This document shows positions 53,257 to 62,011 of a DNA stretch of 64,000 nucleotides, piece by piece. The stretch is taken from NCBI GenBank assembly GCA_964490725.1, contig CAZBDU010000016.1:1-64000 (forward strand). The letters are read 5' to 3'. Under the pieces are notes generated by a model. It made no database searches and had not been told where the DNA came from. It was given only the letters and a program-made list of their open reading frames with translations. The stretch is from CAZBDU01 sp964490725. Lineage in GTDB: Bacteria > Spirochaetota > Spirochaetia > SZUA-6 > DRHE01. A program made the position numbers and the translations under genes. The number at the start of each line of letters is the position of its first letter. Within the stretch, counting starts at the first letter, position 1.

Positions 53257-54288
53257 GTGCGCGACGAAACCATCGACTGGTTGTTGAACGAGAGGCCCGC
53301 CGGCAGCGGTGATGCCGGCGTGCTGGGGGCCGCGGAGGCCGGGCCAGCCCACGACGCGGAGCTTCTGGACGCCTACTCCCGGGCGGTAACCCGCGTGGTG
53401 GAGACGGTGGGCCCGGCGGTGGTGGCCATCCACGTGCGCCAGGGGGAAGGCTCCCCTCAGGGTACGGAGGGGGCGGGCTCGGGAGTGATCGTGACTCCGG
53501 ACGGCTTCGTGCTGACCAACCATCACGTCGTGGAAGGGGACGTGGAGCTTTCGGCCACTCTCACCGACGGCCGCTCCTACCGGGCCCAGCTCATCGGCAG
53601 CGACGCTGCCACCGATCTGGCGGTGATCCGCATCCCCGACGGGGGCCTTCCCAGCGCGGCGCTGGGAACCTCGGACAGCCTGCGCGTGGGGCAGCTGGTG
53701 ATCGCCATTGGCAATCCCCTGGGCTTCCAGAGCACCGTGTCCGCTGGCGTGGTCTCCGCCCTGGGCAGGAGCCTGCGCTCCCAGTCGGGGCGCCTCATCG
53801 ACAACGTAATCCAGACGGACGTGGCCCTGAACCCGGGCAATTCCGGCGGGCCGTTGGTGGACAGCCGGGCCAGGGTGGTGGGCATCAACACCGCCATGAT
53901 CTACATGGCTCAGGGGATCAGCTTTGCCATTCCCGTGAACACCGCCAGGTGGGTGATCGGAGAGCTGGTGCGTCACGGCCGTGTCAGGCGCGCCTACCTG
54001 GGGATCGCCGCCCAGGCGCGCCCGGTGAACCGCCGGCTCCAGCACAACCTCAAGCTGGGCGGCACTACGGTGGTGGAGGTGGTGTCCGTGGAGGTCGGGG
54101 GGCCCGCCTCCCTGGCGGGTCTGGAGCGGGGAGACCTGATCTACGCGGTGAACGAGACCACCGTGGCCACGGTGGATGACCTGCACCGGGTTCTCTCGAA
54201 GTACCCGCCCGGCACCTCCCTGAACCTCCGCCTGCTGCGCGGCGGCCGCCTCTGGGAGCTTCGCATCACCGCTGGCGAGCAATCGTGA
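53257..54288 (+). CDS. S1C (HtrA-like) serine protease with PDZ domain
   Basis: 343 residues. Catalytic triad His in VLTNHHVVEG, Asp in AATDLAVIRI and Ser in PGNSGGPLVDS, then a C-terminal PDZ domain (GGPASLAGLERGDLIYAVNE). The N-terminal ~40 residues are acidic and I see no signal peptide or membrane anchor, which is unusual since most HtrA proteins are exported. GGAGG stands just before the GTG start. Overlaps the next gene by GTGA. Confidence 0.93.
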   Translation: MRDETIDWLLNERPAGSGDAGVLGAAEAGPAHDAELLDAYSRAVTRVVETVGPAVVAIHVRQGEGSPQGTEGAGSGVIVTPDGFVLTNHHVVEGDVELSATLTDGRSYRAQLIGSDAATDLAVIRIPDGGLPSAALGTSDSLRVGQLVIAIGNPLGFQSTVSAGVVSALGRSLRSQSGRLIDNVIQTDVALNPGNSGGPLVDSRARVVGINTAMIYMAQGISFAIPVNTARWVIGELVRHGRVRRAYLGIAAQARPVNRRLQHNLKLGGTTVVEVVSVEVGGPASLAGLERGDLIYAVNETTVATVDDLHRVLSKYPPGTSLNLRLLRGGRLWELRITAGEQS

Positions 54289-55490
54289 GCGGGCTGCTCC
54301 TGCACCCCTTCCCCGGTGAGGGGCGTCGGATGTCGCTGCTGGCGGCCTGCACCTTCGGCCTGGAGTCCATCCTGAGCGGGGAGCTGGGGAGGCTGGGCTG
54401 CCAGGAAGCTTCGGCGGCGAACGGCGGGGTGGTTTTCAGCGGAAGCGAGGCGGAGCTGGCCCGGGCCAACCTGTGGCTGCGCACCGCGGACCGCCTGTAC
54501 GTGAGGCTGGCGGAGTTCGACGCCCGCACCCCGGAGGAGCTGTTCGCCGGGGTGGAGGCCCCCGCCTGGGAAGAGTTCCTGCCCCGCGACGCCCGCATTC
54601 AGGCGGAGGCCCGCACGCATGGCTCCCGGCTGGCCAGCGCATCGGCCTGCCAGTCGGCGCTGAAGAAAGGGATCATCCGCGCTCTGCAGAGGCGCTACCG
54701 CCAGCGCAGGTTCCCGGAGAGCGGGCCTGCCTTCCAGGTTTCCCTGGTGCTGCGGGCAGACCGGGCCACCCTGCTTCTGGACAGTTCCGGCGAGGGCCTG
54801 CACAGGCGCGGCTACCGCAGCCGGGCCGGGGAGGCGCCGCTGCGGGAAACGCTGGCCGCCGCTCTGGTGCTGATCAGCCGCTGGCAGCCGCCGAGACCCC
54901 TGGCGGACCCGCTCTGCGGGGCCGGCACCATCGCCATCGAGGCGGCGCTGATCGGCGCAGGCATGGCACCGGGGATGGGGCGGCGGTTCGCCGCGGAGGG
55001 CTGGCCGGCCGCCTCCAGGAGGGTCTGGGAGGAGGCCCGGGAAGAGGCCCGGGAGCGGGGTGCGGCGGGGCGGGCGGATTTCCGCGTCCAGGCGTCGGAC
55101 CGCGACGGCGGCGCTGTGGCGATGGCCCGCGGCAACGCCGCGCGGGCGGGGGTGGAGCGGTCGGTCGAGCTGCGCCAGCAGCCGCTCCAGGGCTTCCGCT
55201 CCTCCCAGGCGCAGGGCTGCCTGATTTCCAACCCTCCCTACGGGCATCGCCAGGGGGAGGGGCGGGAGGTGGAGGAGCTGTACCGCGGCCTGGGCAGACT
55301 CTACCGGGGGCTCGACGACTGGTCGTTCTTCCTGCTCACCGCGCATCCGCGTTTTCAGCAGCTGTTCGGGCGGCGCGCCACCAGGAACCGAAAGCTCTAC
55401 AACGGGAATCTGAGGGTTTATCTATACCAGTACTACGGGCCGCTGCCGAGACGGGAGCCGCCGCAGGGTGAAGCGGCCCGGGAGGGTTGA
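54285..55490 (+). CDS. THUMP-domain RlmL-type RNA methyltransferase
   Basis: 401 residues. THUMP-like N-terminal half (ACTFGLESILSGELGRLG) and a Rossmann methyltransferase with DPLCGAGTIAIEAALIGAG (SAM loop) and SNPPYG (NPPY catalytic motif). This is the 23S rRNA m2G methyltransferase (RlmL/Trm14-like) family. The GTG at 54285 overlaps the protease stop; an ATG at 54330 is an alternative that loses little. Confidence 0.9.
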   Translation: MSGLLLHPFPGEGRRMSLLAACTFGLESILSGELGRLGCQEASAANGGVVFSGSEAELARANLWLRTADRLYVRLAEFDARTPEELFAGVEAPAWEEFLPRDARIQAEARTHGSRLASASACQSALKKGIIRALQRRYRQRRFPESGPAFQVSLVLRADRATLLLDSSGEGLHRRGYRSRAGEAPLRETLAAALVLISRWQPPRPLADPLCGAGTIAIEAALIGAGMAPGMGRRFAAEGWPAASRRVWEEAREEARERGAAGRADFRVQASDRDGGAVAMARGNAARAGVERSVELRQQPLQGFRSSQAQGCLISNPPYGHRQGEGREVEELYRGLGRLYRGLDDWSFFLLTAHPRFQQLFGRRATRNRKLYNGNLRVYLYQYYGPLPRREPPQGEAAREG

Positions 55491-55578
55491 TGCGCGCCGC
55501 CGCCGCAGGGGTAGGGCGGCGCAGGCACCGGCCGGCGCAGGCACCGGGCGGCGGAGCCCGGGAGACTGGCGGCGGAGC

Positions 55579-55809
55579 CTAGTCGAAGGGGACCGCTTCG
55601 ACCCGATCGACCTCCGGGACCTGCTCCTTCAGTATGCGTTCGATCCCCCGGCTAAGGGTCATCTGAGACATGGGGCAGCCGTGACAGGCACCCAGGAGCC
55701 GCACCTTGACCACTCCGTCCTCGGTGACCTCCACCAGCTGGACGTCGCCGCCGTCCGCCTGCAGTCCGGGACGGATAAGGTTCAAGGCCTCCTGGACCTT
55801 CTCCTTCAT
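55579..55809 (-). CDS. NifU C-terminal domain iron-sulfur scaffold protein
   Basis: 76 residues with the NifU/Nfu motif LLGACHGCPMSQMTL (CxxC) and LQADGGDVQLVEV. It binds a [4Fe-4S] cluster for transfer to client enzymes. Standalone short form. AGGAGG stands six to seven bases before the ATG. Confidence 0.92.
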   Translation of the reverse strand: MKEKVQEALNLIRPGLQADGGDVQLVEVTEDGVVKVRLLGACHGCPMSQMTLSRGIERILKEQVPEVDRVEAVPFD

Positions 55810-55892
55810 ATGAAACCTCCTGCGGGAATGTCCGACGATGGTTATAAGGTATAGCGTCGCGGCGGTTTGATCAACCGTCCCCTGCGGCCGGG

Positions 55893-57107
55893 CTACTCCG
55901 CCTGGCTCTGGCCGGCCTCGCGCAGCCTGGTCCGCAGGCGCCGCACCAGCTCCGGCAGCCCTTGGGGACGGTCCGCCACGCCCTGCCAGCGCCCGCCGCG
56001 CCCGCCCCCGCGCCCGCCCACCGGCGCCAGCAGGTCCGGGAGGAGGCTCTCCAGCGGCAGCCGGACCCCGTTGCCCGTGCTCAGGACCCAGTGCATCTTT
56101 CCTTCCCCCGCCGCCAGGAAGGTCACTACGCCGGGCTCTCCCTGCAGCCGGTGCGCCAGCGGCCTCAGCAGCGCCCGCTCTTGCCCGGAGAGGCGCACCA
56201 CGGCGAGCCGCAGCGAGCCGATCCGTTCCGCCTGCTTCAGGGCCTGCGCGGCCATCCGCCCGGCCAGCAGCCCCTCCAGCATGCGGCGTTCCGCCTCCCC
56301 TGCCTTCAGCTCTTCCTGCAGCTTCGCCAGCCGTTCGGGCACCTCCTCGGCCGCGCAGGTGAGCGCCGAGGTGAGGCTGCGCACCAGGGCCGCCGCCGCC
56401 CGGCAGTCGCGGTAGGCGCGCCGTCCCAAGAGCCAGCGCAGCCGCAGCCGTCCGCGGATTCGCTCCGTCGCGACGTGGCGGATCAGGCCCACCTCACCGG
56501 TTCGGGATGCGTGGGTCCCGCCGCAGGCGGAGGCGTCTACGCCCTCGATCTCCACGATCCGCAGGGCCGGCTTCTCCGGCGGGGGCCTGCGGAGCCGGAA
56601 GCGGTCGGCCTGCTCCCGGTCCACCCAGTGCAGGCGCACCGGAAGGTTGGAGGTGACGATGCGGTTGGCCTCCGTCTCGGCTGCCTCCAGATGAGCGTCC
56701 GGGATTGCGGCGGCGCCGATCTCCACGGCGGTGTACGTCTCGCCCAGGTGGACGGACACCGTCGGGTAGGCGCCTACCTGCTTCAGGGCGGCGGAAATGA
56801 TGTGCTGCCCGGTGTGCTGCTGCATCATCTCCAGCCGCCGGGGGAAATCCAGCCAGCCTTCCACCTCGCCGTCCTGCGAGAGCGGGGCGCCCAGGTAGTG
56901 CACCACCGCTTCCCCGCGCTCCTGCACGTCCAGCACCGCCTGGCCGTTCAGCGTGCCGCGGTCGGCCGGCTGCCCGCCGCCCTCCGGGTAGAACGCAGTG
57001 CGCTCCAGGACGACCGCCCAGCGCTCCCCCTCCCGCTGCTGCTCCAGCAGCCGGGCCTTGAAGCGTTCCATATAGGGGTCCTGATAGTACAGGCGTTCGG
57101 TGCTCAC
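55893..57107 (-). CDS. alaX: Alanyl-tRNA editing protein (AlaX-like, with DHHA1-type tail)
   Basis: 404 residues. Metal-binding editing motifs HTGQH and CGGTH are intact, which hydrolyse Ser-tRNA(Ala) or Gly-tRNA(Ala). The C-terminal ~150 residues resemble a coiled coil plus DHHA1 domain and contain a GGRGGGRGGRW segment. The GTG start lies seven bases after the -10 box of a strong promoter, so the message is probably leaderless. Confidence 0.92.
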   Translation of the reverse strand: MSTERLYYQDPYMERFKARLLEQQREGERWAVVLERTAFYPEGGGQPADRGTLNGQAVLDVQERGEAVVHYLGAPLSQDGEVEGWLDFPRRLEMMQQHTGQHIISAALKQVGAYPTVSVHLGETYTAVEIGAAAIPDAHLEAAETEANRIVTSNLPVRLHWVDREQADRFRLRRPPPEKPALRIVEIEGVDASACGGTHASRTGEVGLIRHVATERIRGRLRLRWLLGRRAYRDCRAAAALVRSLTSALTCAAEEVPERLAKLQEELKAGEAERRMLEGLLAGRMAAQALKQAERIGSLRLAVVRLSGQERALLRPLAHRLQGEPGVVTFLAAGEGKMHWVLSTGNGVRLPLESLLPDLLAPVGGRGGGRGGRWQGVADRPQGLPELVRRLRTRLREAGQSQAE

Positions 57108-57113
57108 CGTGGT

Positions 57114-57142
57114 ATGGTAGCGCTCCGCATGCCTCTTGTCAC
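57114..57142 (-). promoter_or_regulatory. alaX promoter, leaderless arrangement
   Basis: GTGACA (57142-57137), 17 bases, TACCAT (57119-57114), then six bases to the GTG start at 57107. The -35 overlaps the end of the nitroreductase gene. Confidence 0.6.
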
Positions 57143-57993
57143 CCGGCGGCCGACCAGCTGGCCGTGTACTCCAGGGGGCCGCCGGCCGGGGGGGCCGGCT
57201 GCAACACGCGCCACTGCCCGGGCAGGCCCAGCCAGCGTGCGGTGAGCTCGAAGTGACTCATGGCGATCCCCAGGTCCACCCGCTGCAGGTCGGCCACCGC
57301 CATCCGCCGGTAGCCCGGCGTGCGTCGCAGGTAGAGATGGAACATGTCCTTGCTCCTGATCACGCGCCAGGGCTGGCGGTTGGAGGCGGAGGGGGCCAGG
57401 CGGAGCATCTCCAGGCATTCGGCATGGCTTCCGGCCTGCTCCCTGCTCAACGGCCGCCCGGGCGCCTCGTGGAAGAACATCTCCTCCCAGCTCTGGCGCC
57501 GTGCCGATCCAGCGCCCCAGCGGATGACACGGTCCAGGCCGCTGCGCCGGTCCGTGGGCGTTCCCACGGGGCTCACCGCCGGCAGGTGCTCCTCCGGGGT
57601 CAGGCCAACCAGGCGGGCGAAGGCGCTGCGCCGAAAGGTGCCCCCCAACCAGCAGGTGCCCAGCTGCAGGTCCGTGGCCTTCAGCACCAGGGTTTCGAAG
57701 AGGTAGCCGAAATCCTCCAGGTCCCCGGGCGCCGCCGCCACCGCCCCCACCAGGAAGGTCCTGGCGCCCCAGATGATTCCGTAGGAACCCAGGCGCAGGG
57801 GACGGCCGTCCGTGCCTGCGTCCAGGTCGGCGATCATGAAGCGGCAGCGATTGCCCAGTGGTCCCGGGGGACACTCTGCGCAGGCGCGCTCCATCTCGGC
57901 TCGAGCCGGCCCTGAGAGCGGCTCTCCCACAAAGCGGCGCACCGACGAGCGGCGTCGAATGAGCTCCGGCACCGCATCGCGGAATTCCATCAT
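57139..57993 (-). CDS. Nitroreductase-family protein (TM1586-like)
   Basis: 284 residues. Two copies of the nitroreductase-like signature: RRRSSVRRFVGEPL near the start, and LAPSASNRQPWRVIRSKDM in the second half, as in the single-chain TM1586 nitroreductase group. FMN-dependent reduction is expected, but the substrate is unknown. Starts at adjacent ATGs, the first at 57993. Confidence 0.82.
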   Translation of the reverse strand: MMEFRDAVPELIRRRSSVRRFVGEPLSGPARAEMERACAECPPGPLGNRCRFMIADLDAGTDGRPLRLGSYGIIWGARTFLVGAVAAAPGDLEDFGYLFETLVLKATDLQLGTCWLGGTFRRSAFARLVGLTPEEHLPAVSPVGTPTDRRSGLDRVIRWGAGSARRQSWEEMFFHEAPGRPLSREQAGSHAECLEMLRLAPSASNRQPWRVIRSKDMFHLYLRRTPGYRRMAVADLQRVDLGIAMSHFELTARWLGLPGQWRVLQPAPPAGGPLEYTASWSAAG

Positions 57994-58127
57994 CCCTTTC
58001 CTTCCGTCCCTTCTTCCAGGGTACGCGGGACCGCCGCAGCGGGCAAGCCCAGAGCCGGGCGGGCGCAAACCGGGGTGCTGCGGCCCTTCGCGGGCAGGGG
58101 AGGCCGGCGGGCTTTCGGGCTGCCGCC

Positions 58128-59168
58128 TCAGGCGATGCCCCGCACGGACCCGCGCCTCACCAGGTGAGGCGGCAGGGCCACCGACTTGCGCTCCTTTTCC
58201 TCGTGCTGGATGTTGTGCAGCAGCAGCTTCAAGCTCTCGGTGCCGATGCGCTTCCTTGGCTGGTGGATCGTGGTGAGTGGCGGGGAGAGCACGCTGGCGA
58301 TCTCCACGTTGTCGTATCCGATTACGCTGTAGTCGTCGGGGATGCGGAACTTCAGCTCGTTGGCCACCTTGTAGATGCCGATCGCCAGCAGGTCGCTGAT
58401 GGTTACCACCGCCGTGAACTCCAGATTGGGGTGTTCGGAGCTGCCGGTCAACAGCCGTTTGAAGGTCTGATAGCCGCTGTCGATCGACAGGTCCTGCGCG
58501 TGGACGATGAGCTCCTCCCGCACGCCTATGCCGTTGTCCTTCAGGGTCCTCCTGTAGTTGTCGATGAAGTGGCTGGCCATGCAGCGGGTGGGTGGGCCGG
58601 TGAGCAGCAGGATGTCCCGATGCCCGCGGCTGATGAGGTGCTCGGTGGCGATGCGCGCGCCCATGCCGTGGTCCGAATACACGTAGGTGGTGCCGGGGAA
58701 ATGCGGGTAGCAGTCGATGAGCACGTATTCGATGCCATGCTCCTGCAGAAGCCGGACGTTTTCGGTCTGATCGTTGATGGGCGAAAGGATGATGCCGTCC
58801 ACGCGTTTGGAGAGCATGGACATGATGTTGGCCCGTTCCTGGGCCGCGTCGTAGTGGGAGTAGCTGATGATCATCGAGTAGCTGCTGCGGTTCAGCGTCT
58901 GGCCGATCACTCCGAGGATCTCCGAGTAGAAAGGGTTGTTCAGATCGTTGAAAATGATGCCGATGGTATTGGTCTTGTTCTGCCGCAGCCCCTTGGCCAG
59001 CGAGTCGGGGTAGTAGTTCAGGTCCCGGGCCACCTGCAGGACCCGCTGCGCCGTCTTCCAGTTGGCCCGCGGATCGTGTCGCAGCGCTCGGGACACCGTC
59101 GAGAGAGACACGTTGGCCACCGCCGCGATCTGGCGGATGGTGACCTTCTTGCGTTGATTTGCGTTCAA
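58128..59168 (-). CDS. LacI-family transcriptional regulator
   Basis: 346 residues from a TTG at 59168. N-terminal LacI helix-turn-helix KKVTIRQIAAVANVSLSTVS with hinge helix region LAKGLRQNKTNTIGIIF, then a periplasmic-binding-protein-like sensor ending IHQPRKRIGTESLKLLLH. I chose TTG because AGGAG stands eight bases upstream and LacI proteins begin right before KKVTI. A longer frame reaches a TTG at 59255, but that lies upstream of the predicted transcript start. A consensus operator in its own leader and two more at the divergent genes make it the likely local regulator. Confidence 0.88.
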   Translation of the reverse strand: MNANQRKKVTIRQIAAVANVSLSTVSRALRHDPRANWKTAQRVLQVARDLNYYPDSLAKGLRQNKTNTIGIIFNDLNNPFYSEILGVIGQTLNRSSYSMIISYSHYDAAQERANIMSMLSKRVDGIILSPINDQTENVRLLQEHGIEYVLIDCYPHFPGTTYVYSDHGMGARIATEHLISRGHRDILLLTGPPTRCMASHFIDNYRRTLKDNGIGVREELIVHAQDLSIDSGYQTFKRLLTGSSEHPNLEFTAVVTISDLLAIGIYKVANELKFRIPDDYSVIGYDNVEIASVLSPPLTTIHQPRKRIGTESLKLLLHNIQHEEKERKSVALPPHLVRRGSVRGIA

Positions 59169-59200
59169 CCCTGGCACTCCTGGCACTTTCTCCGATCCTT

Positions 59201-59214
59201 TGAGAACGTTGACA
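59201..59214. promoter_or_regulatory. LacI-type operator in the lacI leader
   Basis: TGAGAACGTTGACA fits the LacI-family palindrome TGnnAnCGnTnnCA perfectly. It lies between the predicted lacI transcript start and the chosen start codon, consistent with autorepression. Confidence 0.7.
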
Positions 59215-59256
59215 GTCGGCCCGCTCTCCTGCCTCCGGCGCCGAAAAGCTGCCAAG

Positions 59257-59285
59257 AGGATACCTCAAAACGGGGAAGCAGTCAA
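59257..59285 (-). promoter_or_regulatory. Promoter of the LacI-family regulator gene
   Basis: TTGACT (59285-59280), 17 bases, TATCCT (59262-59257) on minus. Transcript start near 59250 gives an 80-base leader that contains the operator at 59201-59214. Confidence 0.6.
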
Positions 59286-59336
59286 CAAATACAGTGGTAG
59301 TAAGCCATTAAACCGGGAAGACAGCGCGGGCTGCCC

Positions 59337-59366
59337 TTGACAACGCCTTCATCCATGCCTTAGTGT
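59337..59366 (+). promoter_or_regulatory. Promoter of the Gfo/Idh oxidoreductase gene
   Basis: TTGACA (59337-59342), 18 bases, TAGTGT (59361-59366). The operator at 59371-59384 sits on the expected +1. Confidence 0.5.
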
Positions 59367-59370
59367 GTTC

Positions 59371-59384
59371 TGGCAACGATACCA
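59371..59384. promoter_or_regulatory. LacI-type operator at the Gfo/Idh promoter
   Basis: TGGCAACGATACCA fits TGnnAnCGnTnnCA and starts five bases after the -10 box, where binding blocks transcription. Confidence 0.72.
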
Positions 59385-59421
59385 CAATCCACTGAAGCCA
59401 GGTCGTGCGGAAGGGGGCGCC

Positions 59422-60459
59422 ATGACGTACCGAATGGGAATTGTCGGAATGGGCAAGATGGGCGGCTTCCATGCGGACTGGATTGCCAGGCATCCACAGA
59501 TGGAGCTGCGAGCCATCTGCGAGAAGAACCCCGCCCGCATCGAGCAGCTGCGCAAGCAGTATCCGGCGAAGGTCCACCAGGACTACGGAGCCTTCCTGGC
59601 CGAGGAGCTGGATTTCGTGGTGGTGGTCACGACCAACGAGGCGCACGAAAAGCTGACCGTGACGGCCCTGGACAGCGGCAAGAACGTGATCGTCGAGAAG
59701 CCCATGAGCGTCAGCTATGAAAGCTGCCGCCGCATGATCCAGGCGGCAGAGAAGAACCAGCGCCACCTGTTCGTGCATCACAGCAGCCGCTGGGATCGGG
59801 ACTTCCTCCTGGTCAAAGAGGTGATCGCCTCCGGGCTCATCGGGGAGGTGCTGGTGGTCCAGTCGAAGGTGATGCTCTGCGACGAGGGCTGGCCCGCCTG
59901 GGGTATCGACGGCATGGCCAACCCCTGGCGCATCAAGGCCGAGTATTTCGGCGGCCTGCTGTTCGACTGGGGCCCTCATCTGGTCGATCAGCTGCTGCTG
60001 CTGATAAACAAGCCCCTGAAAGGGGTCTTCGGCCAGTTGATGAGCGGCGTGTGGAGCACCGAGGTGGACGATCACTTCTTTGCGCTGCTGAAATTCGACG
60101 ACCGGACGCTGTGCCAGATCGAGGTCAGCAACAACGGCCGCATCACCCTGCCCCGCTGGTACGTGATCGGCACCAGGGGAACCCTCGAGGTCAAGGGGTT
60201 CAAGGAACCCTTCTGGGATCAGGCCGAAATCGCCTATGTGCGTGAGAACGGCGAGAAGGAGACCCGGCTGGTGCGGCTGCACGATGTGTGCGAATCCGGA
60301 GCCGAGGGCGGCTTCTACGAAGATCTGATTCCCCACGTGGAGGGCCGGAAGAAGGAGTTCGTATCCATGCACGAGGCGGCCCGGGTGGTGCAGGTTCTCG
60401 AGATGGTGAAGCGCTCCAGCCAGGAAAGCCGGTTCGTGGCAGCGGCCGGCAAGGATTGA
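59422..60459 (+). CDS. Gfo/Idh/MocA-family NAD(P)-dependent oxidoreductase
   Basis: 345 residues. Rossmann dinucleotide site GIVGMGKMGGFHADWI at the N-terminus and the EKPMSVSYESC motif near residue 95. These enzymes oxidise or reduce sugars, inositols or related compounds. The ATG at 59422 has GGAAGGGGG upstream; an earlier in-frame ATG (59365) lies inside the promoter. It probably acts on the compound sensed by the LacI-family regulator. Confidence 0.92.
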   Translation: MTYRMGIVGMGKMGGFHADWIARHPQMELRAICEKNPARIEQLRKQYPAKVHQDYGAFLAEELDFVVVVTTNEAHEKLTVTALDSGKNVIVEKPMSVSYESCRRMIQAAEKNQRHLFVHHSSRWDRDFLLVKEVIASGLIGEVLVVQSKVMLCDEGWPAWGIDGMANPWRIKAEYFGGLLFDWGPHLVDQLLLLINKPLKGVFGQLMSGVWSTEVDDHFFALLKFDDRTLCQIEVSNNGRITLPRWYVIGTRGTLEVKGFKEPFWDQAEIAYVRENGEKETRLVRLHDVCESGAEGGFYEDLIPHVEGRKKEFVSMHEAARVVQVLEMVKRSSQESRFVAAAGKD

Positions 60460-60521
60460 CCGGCCGGCAGGGATCGGCAAGGATCGACAGGGATCAGCGG
60501 GCATGTTTCTGAGCAGGAAGG

Positions 60522-60550
60522 TTGACAACACGTCTGTGGGCGGAAATAAT
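60522..60550 (+). promoter_or_regulatory. Promoter of the M24/E1 operon
   Basis: TTGACA (60522-60527), 17 bases, AATAAT (60545-60550). An in-frame TTG overlapping the -35 was not taken as a gene start. Confidence 0.7.
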
Positions 60551-60563
60551 GACAACGTTACCA
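60550..60563. promoter_or_regulatory. LacI-type operator at the M24/E1 operon
   Basis: TGACAACGTTACCA fits TGnnAnCGnTnnCA, begins on the last base of the -10 box and covers +1. Nearly the same placement as at the Gfo/Idh promoter. Confidence 0.72.
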
Positions 60564-60638
60564 GAAATTCTGCTCCAGAAGCCAGTTCCGGAGGGCACGA
60601 GTGAGAATGTTGCCAGCAGCAGGAGAGGAGCGGCGAGA

Positions 60639-61991
60639 GTGAGCACGCGGAGCGAAAGCTGGCTGTCCGAGGCCCGGTTCGTCTCCCGGGTCCTGGCTGC
60701 GGCCCCGGCCGTGGACAGGTCCCTGCGCATCGAGCGCGCCGAGTTCCAGCAGCGGCAGCGCAAGGTCATCGCCGCCCTGGAGGAGGCGCAAGTCGACGCC
60801 GCCCTGGTCTATTCCGACGAGCACTACGCAGGGGATGTGCCCTACCTGGCCGGCAACACCAACATCTCCATCGAGCCGGTGGCCGGAGTGATCGGGAGGA
60901 ACGGCTTCCACGTGCTGGCCGGGCTGGAGGGGGGCTACGTGGCCGAGCAGCTGGCCGGCCGTTCCGGCGCCACGGTGCACAAGGTGGAGATGCTCAAGCT
61001 GGCCGACGAAGACTACCCCATCGAGGCCGAGCGCGTGGAGGACGTCATCGAAGAGGCCGCCGGCGGCAAGCCTGGGACGATCGGGTTGTTGACCCCCCGG
61101 GCCGTGGTGCCGGTGGGCATCTACGAGTATCTGGAGGGCTACCTCGGCCCGGCGGGGCGCATCGTCGATTCCCAGGAGCTGTACTACCGCATCAAGTACG
61201 AGAAATCCGCCCGGGAGATGGAGCTGATTTCCCAGGCCGCCCTCATCTGCGATGTCATGCTCGAGGGCATGCTCGGGGTCCTCCGTCCGGGGATGCTGGA
61301 GACTCAGGTGGCCGCCTGGGGATACGCCATCGCCCAGGAGATGGGCGCGGAGGAGATGGGCTTCGACGTTATGGTCACCTCCGGGGAGGCCAATCGCACC
61401 CTGATCGGCAAGGCCCTGAACCGGCCCATTCGCGAGGGGGACATGGTGCACCTGGGTGTGGCCCCCAAACGCGACGGGCTCAACGCCTGCGAGCGGCTGA
61501 GCGTGGTCTGCGCCGGGAGCCCGCAGGCGGTCAGCGCGGAGCAGCGCTTCTGGTTCGACTTCGTGGAGGAAGCCTACCGCGTCGGCCTGGACTCCTACCG
61601 CAGGGTGGCCAGGGAGAATCTGCCCGCCCGGGTGCAGGAACAGGCCCTGGTGGATTACTTCGCCTCCAGAGAGGCGGAGGTGTCCGCCCGCATCGGCCGG
61701 GCGGTGGACCTGGTGCGGCAGAAGCCCTACACCGGAACGCACAACTCCGGCTATACGGAATGCCAGGAGTTCTACGGGGCCATCACCCTGGATTCCCGGG
61801 AGCCCCTGGGGCGCCGCATCGTCACCATGCTCGACGTGGCCATTCGCGGCGTGGGCAACCGCTGGGACGATGTAATCATCCCCGGGCTGGACTACCTGGT
61901 GGTGGAGCGGACCCTGGGCAAGGACGGGCCGGAGGTGGAGGTGCTCACGAAGCTTCCCGTGAACGTTCAACACATGGTGTGGAAAGCCTAG
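60639..61991 (+). CDS. M24-fold (creatinase/prolidase-like) protein, metal ligands not evident
   Basis: 450 residues from a GTG with AGGAGAGGAG eight bases upstream. The N-terminal creatinase domain (RQRKVIAALEEAQVDAALVY) and the C-terminal pita-bread fold (EKSAREMELISQAALI, YTGTHNSGYTECQEF) are clear. The strand that normally carries the two Asp metal ligands reads REGDMVHLGVAPKRDGLNAC instead, so a metal-dependent peptidase activity is doubtful; a creatinase-like hydrolase of a small molecule is more likely. Co-transcribed with the E1 genes under LacI control. Confidence 0.8.
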   Translation: MSTRSESWLSEARFVSRVLAAAPAVDRSLRIERAEFQQRQRKVIAALEEAQVDAALVYSDEHYAGDVPYLAGNTNISIEPVAGVIGRNGFHVLAGLEGGYVAEQLAGRSGATVHKVEMLKLADEDYPIEAERVEDVIEEAAGGKPGTIGLLTPRAVVPVGIYEYLEGYLGPAGRIVDSQELYYRIKYEKSAREMELISQAALICDVMLEGMLGVLRPGMLETQVAAWGYAIAQEMGAEEMGFDVMVTSGEANRTLIGKALNRPIREGDMVHLGVAPKRDGLNACERLSVVCAGSPQAVSAEQRFWFDFVEEAYRVGLDSYRRVARENLPARVQEQALVDYFASREAEVSARIGRAVDLVRQKPYTGTHNSGYTECQEFYGAITLDSREPLGRRIVTMLDVAIRGVGNRWDDVIIPGLDYLVVERTLGKDGPEVEVLTKLPVNVQHMVWKA

Positions 61992-62011
61992 GCAAGGGGC
62001 AAGGAGGAGGG

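Noticed and set aside
60522..60638. N-terminal extension of the M24 protein from a TTG
   Set aside because: The TTG is part of the -35 box and the extension covers the operator; a GTG with a strong ribosome site follows.
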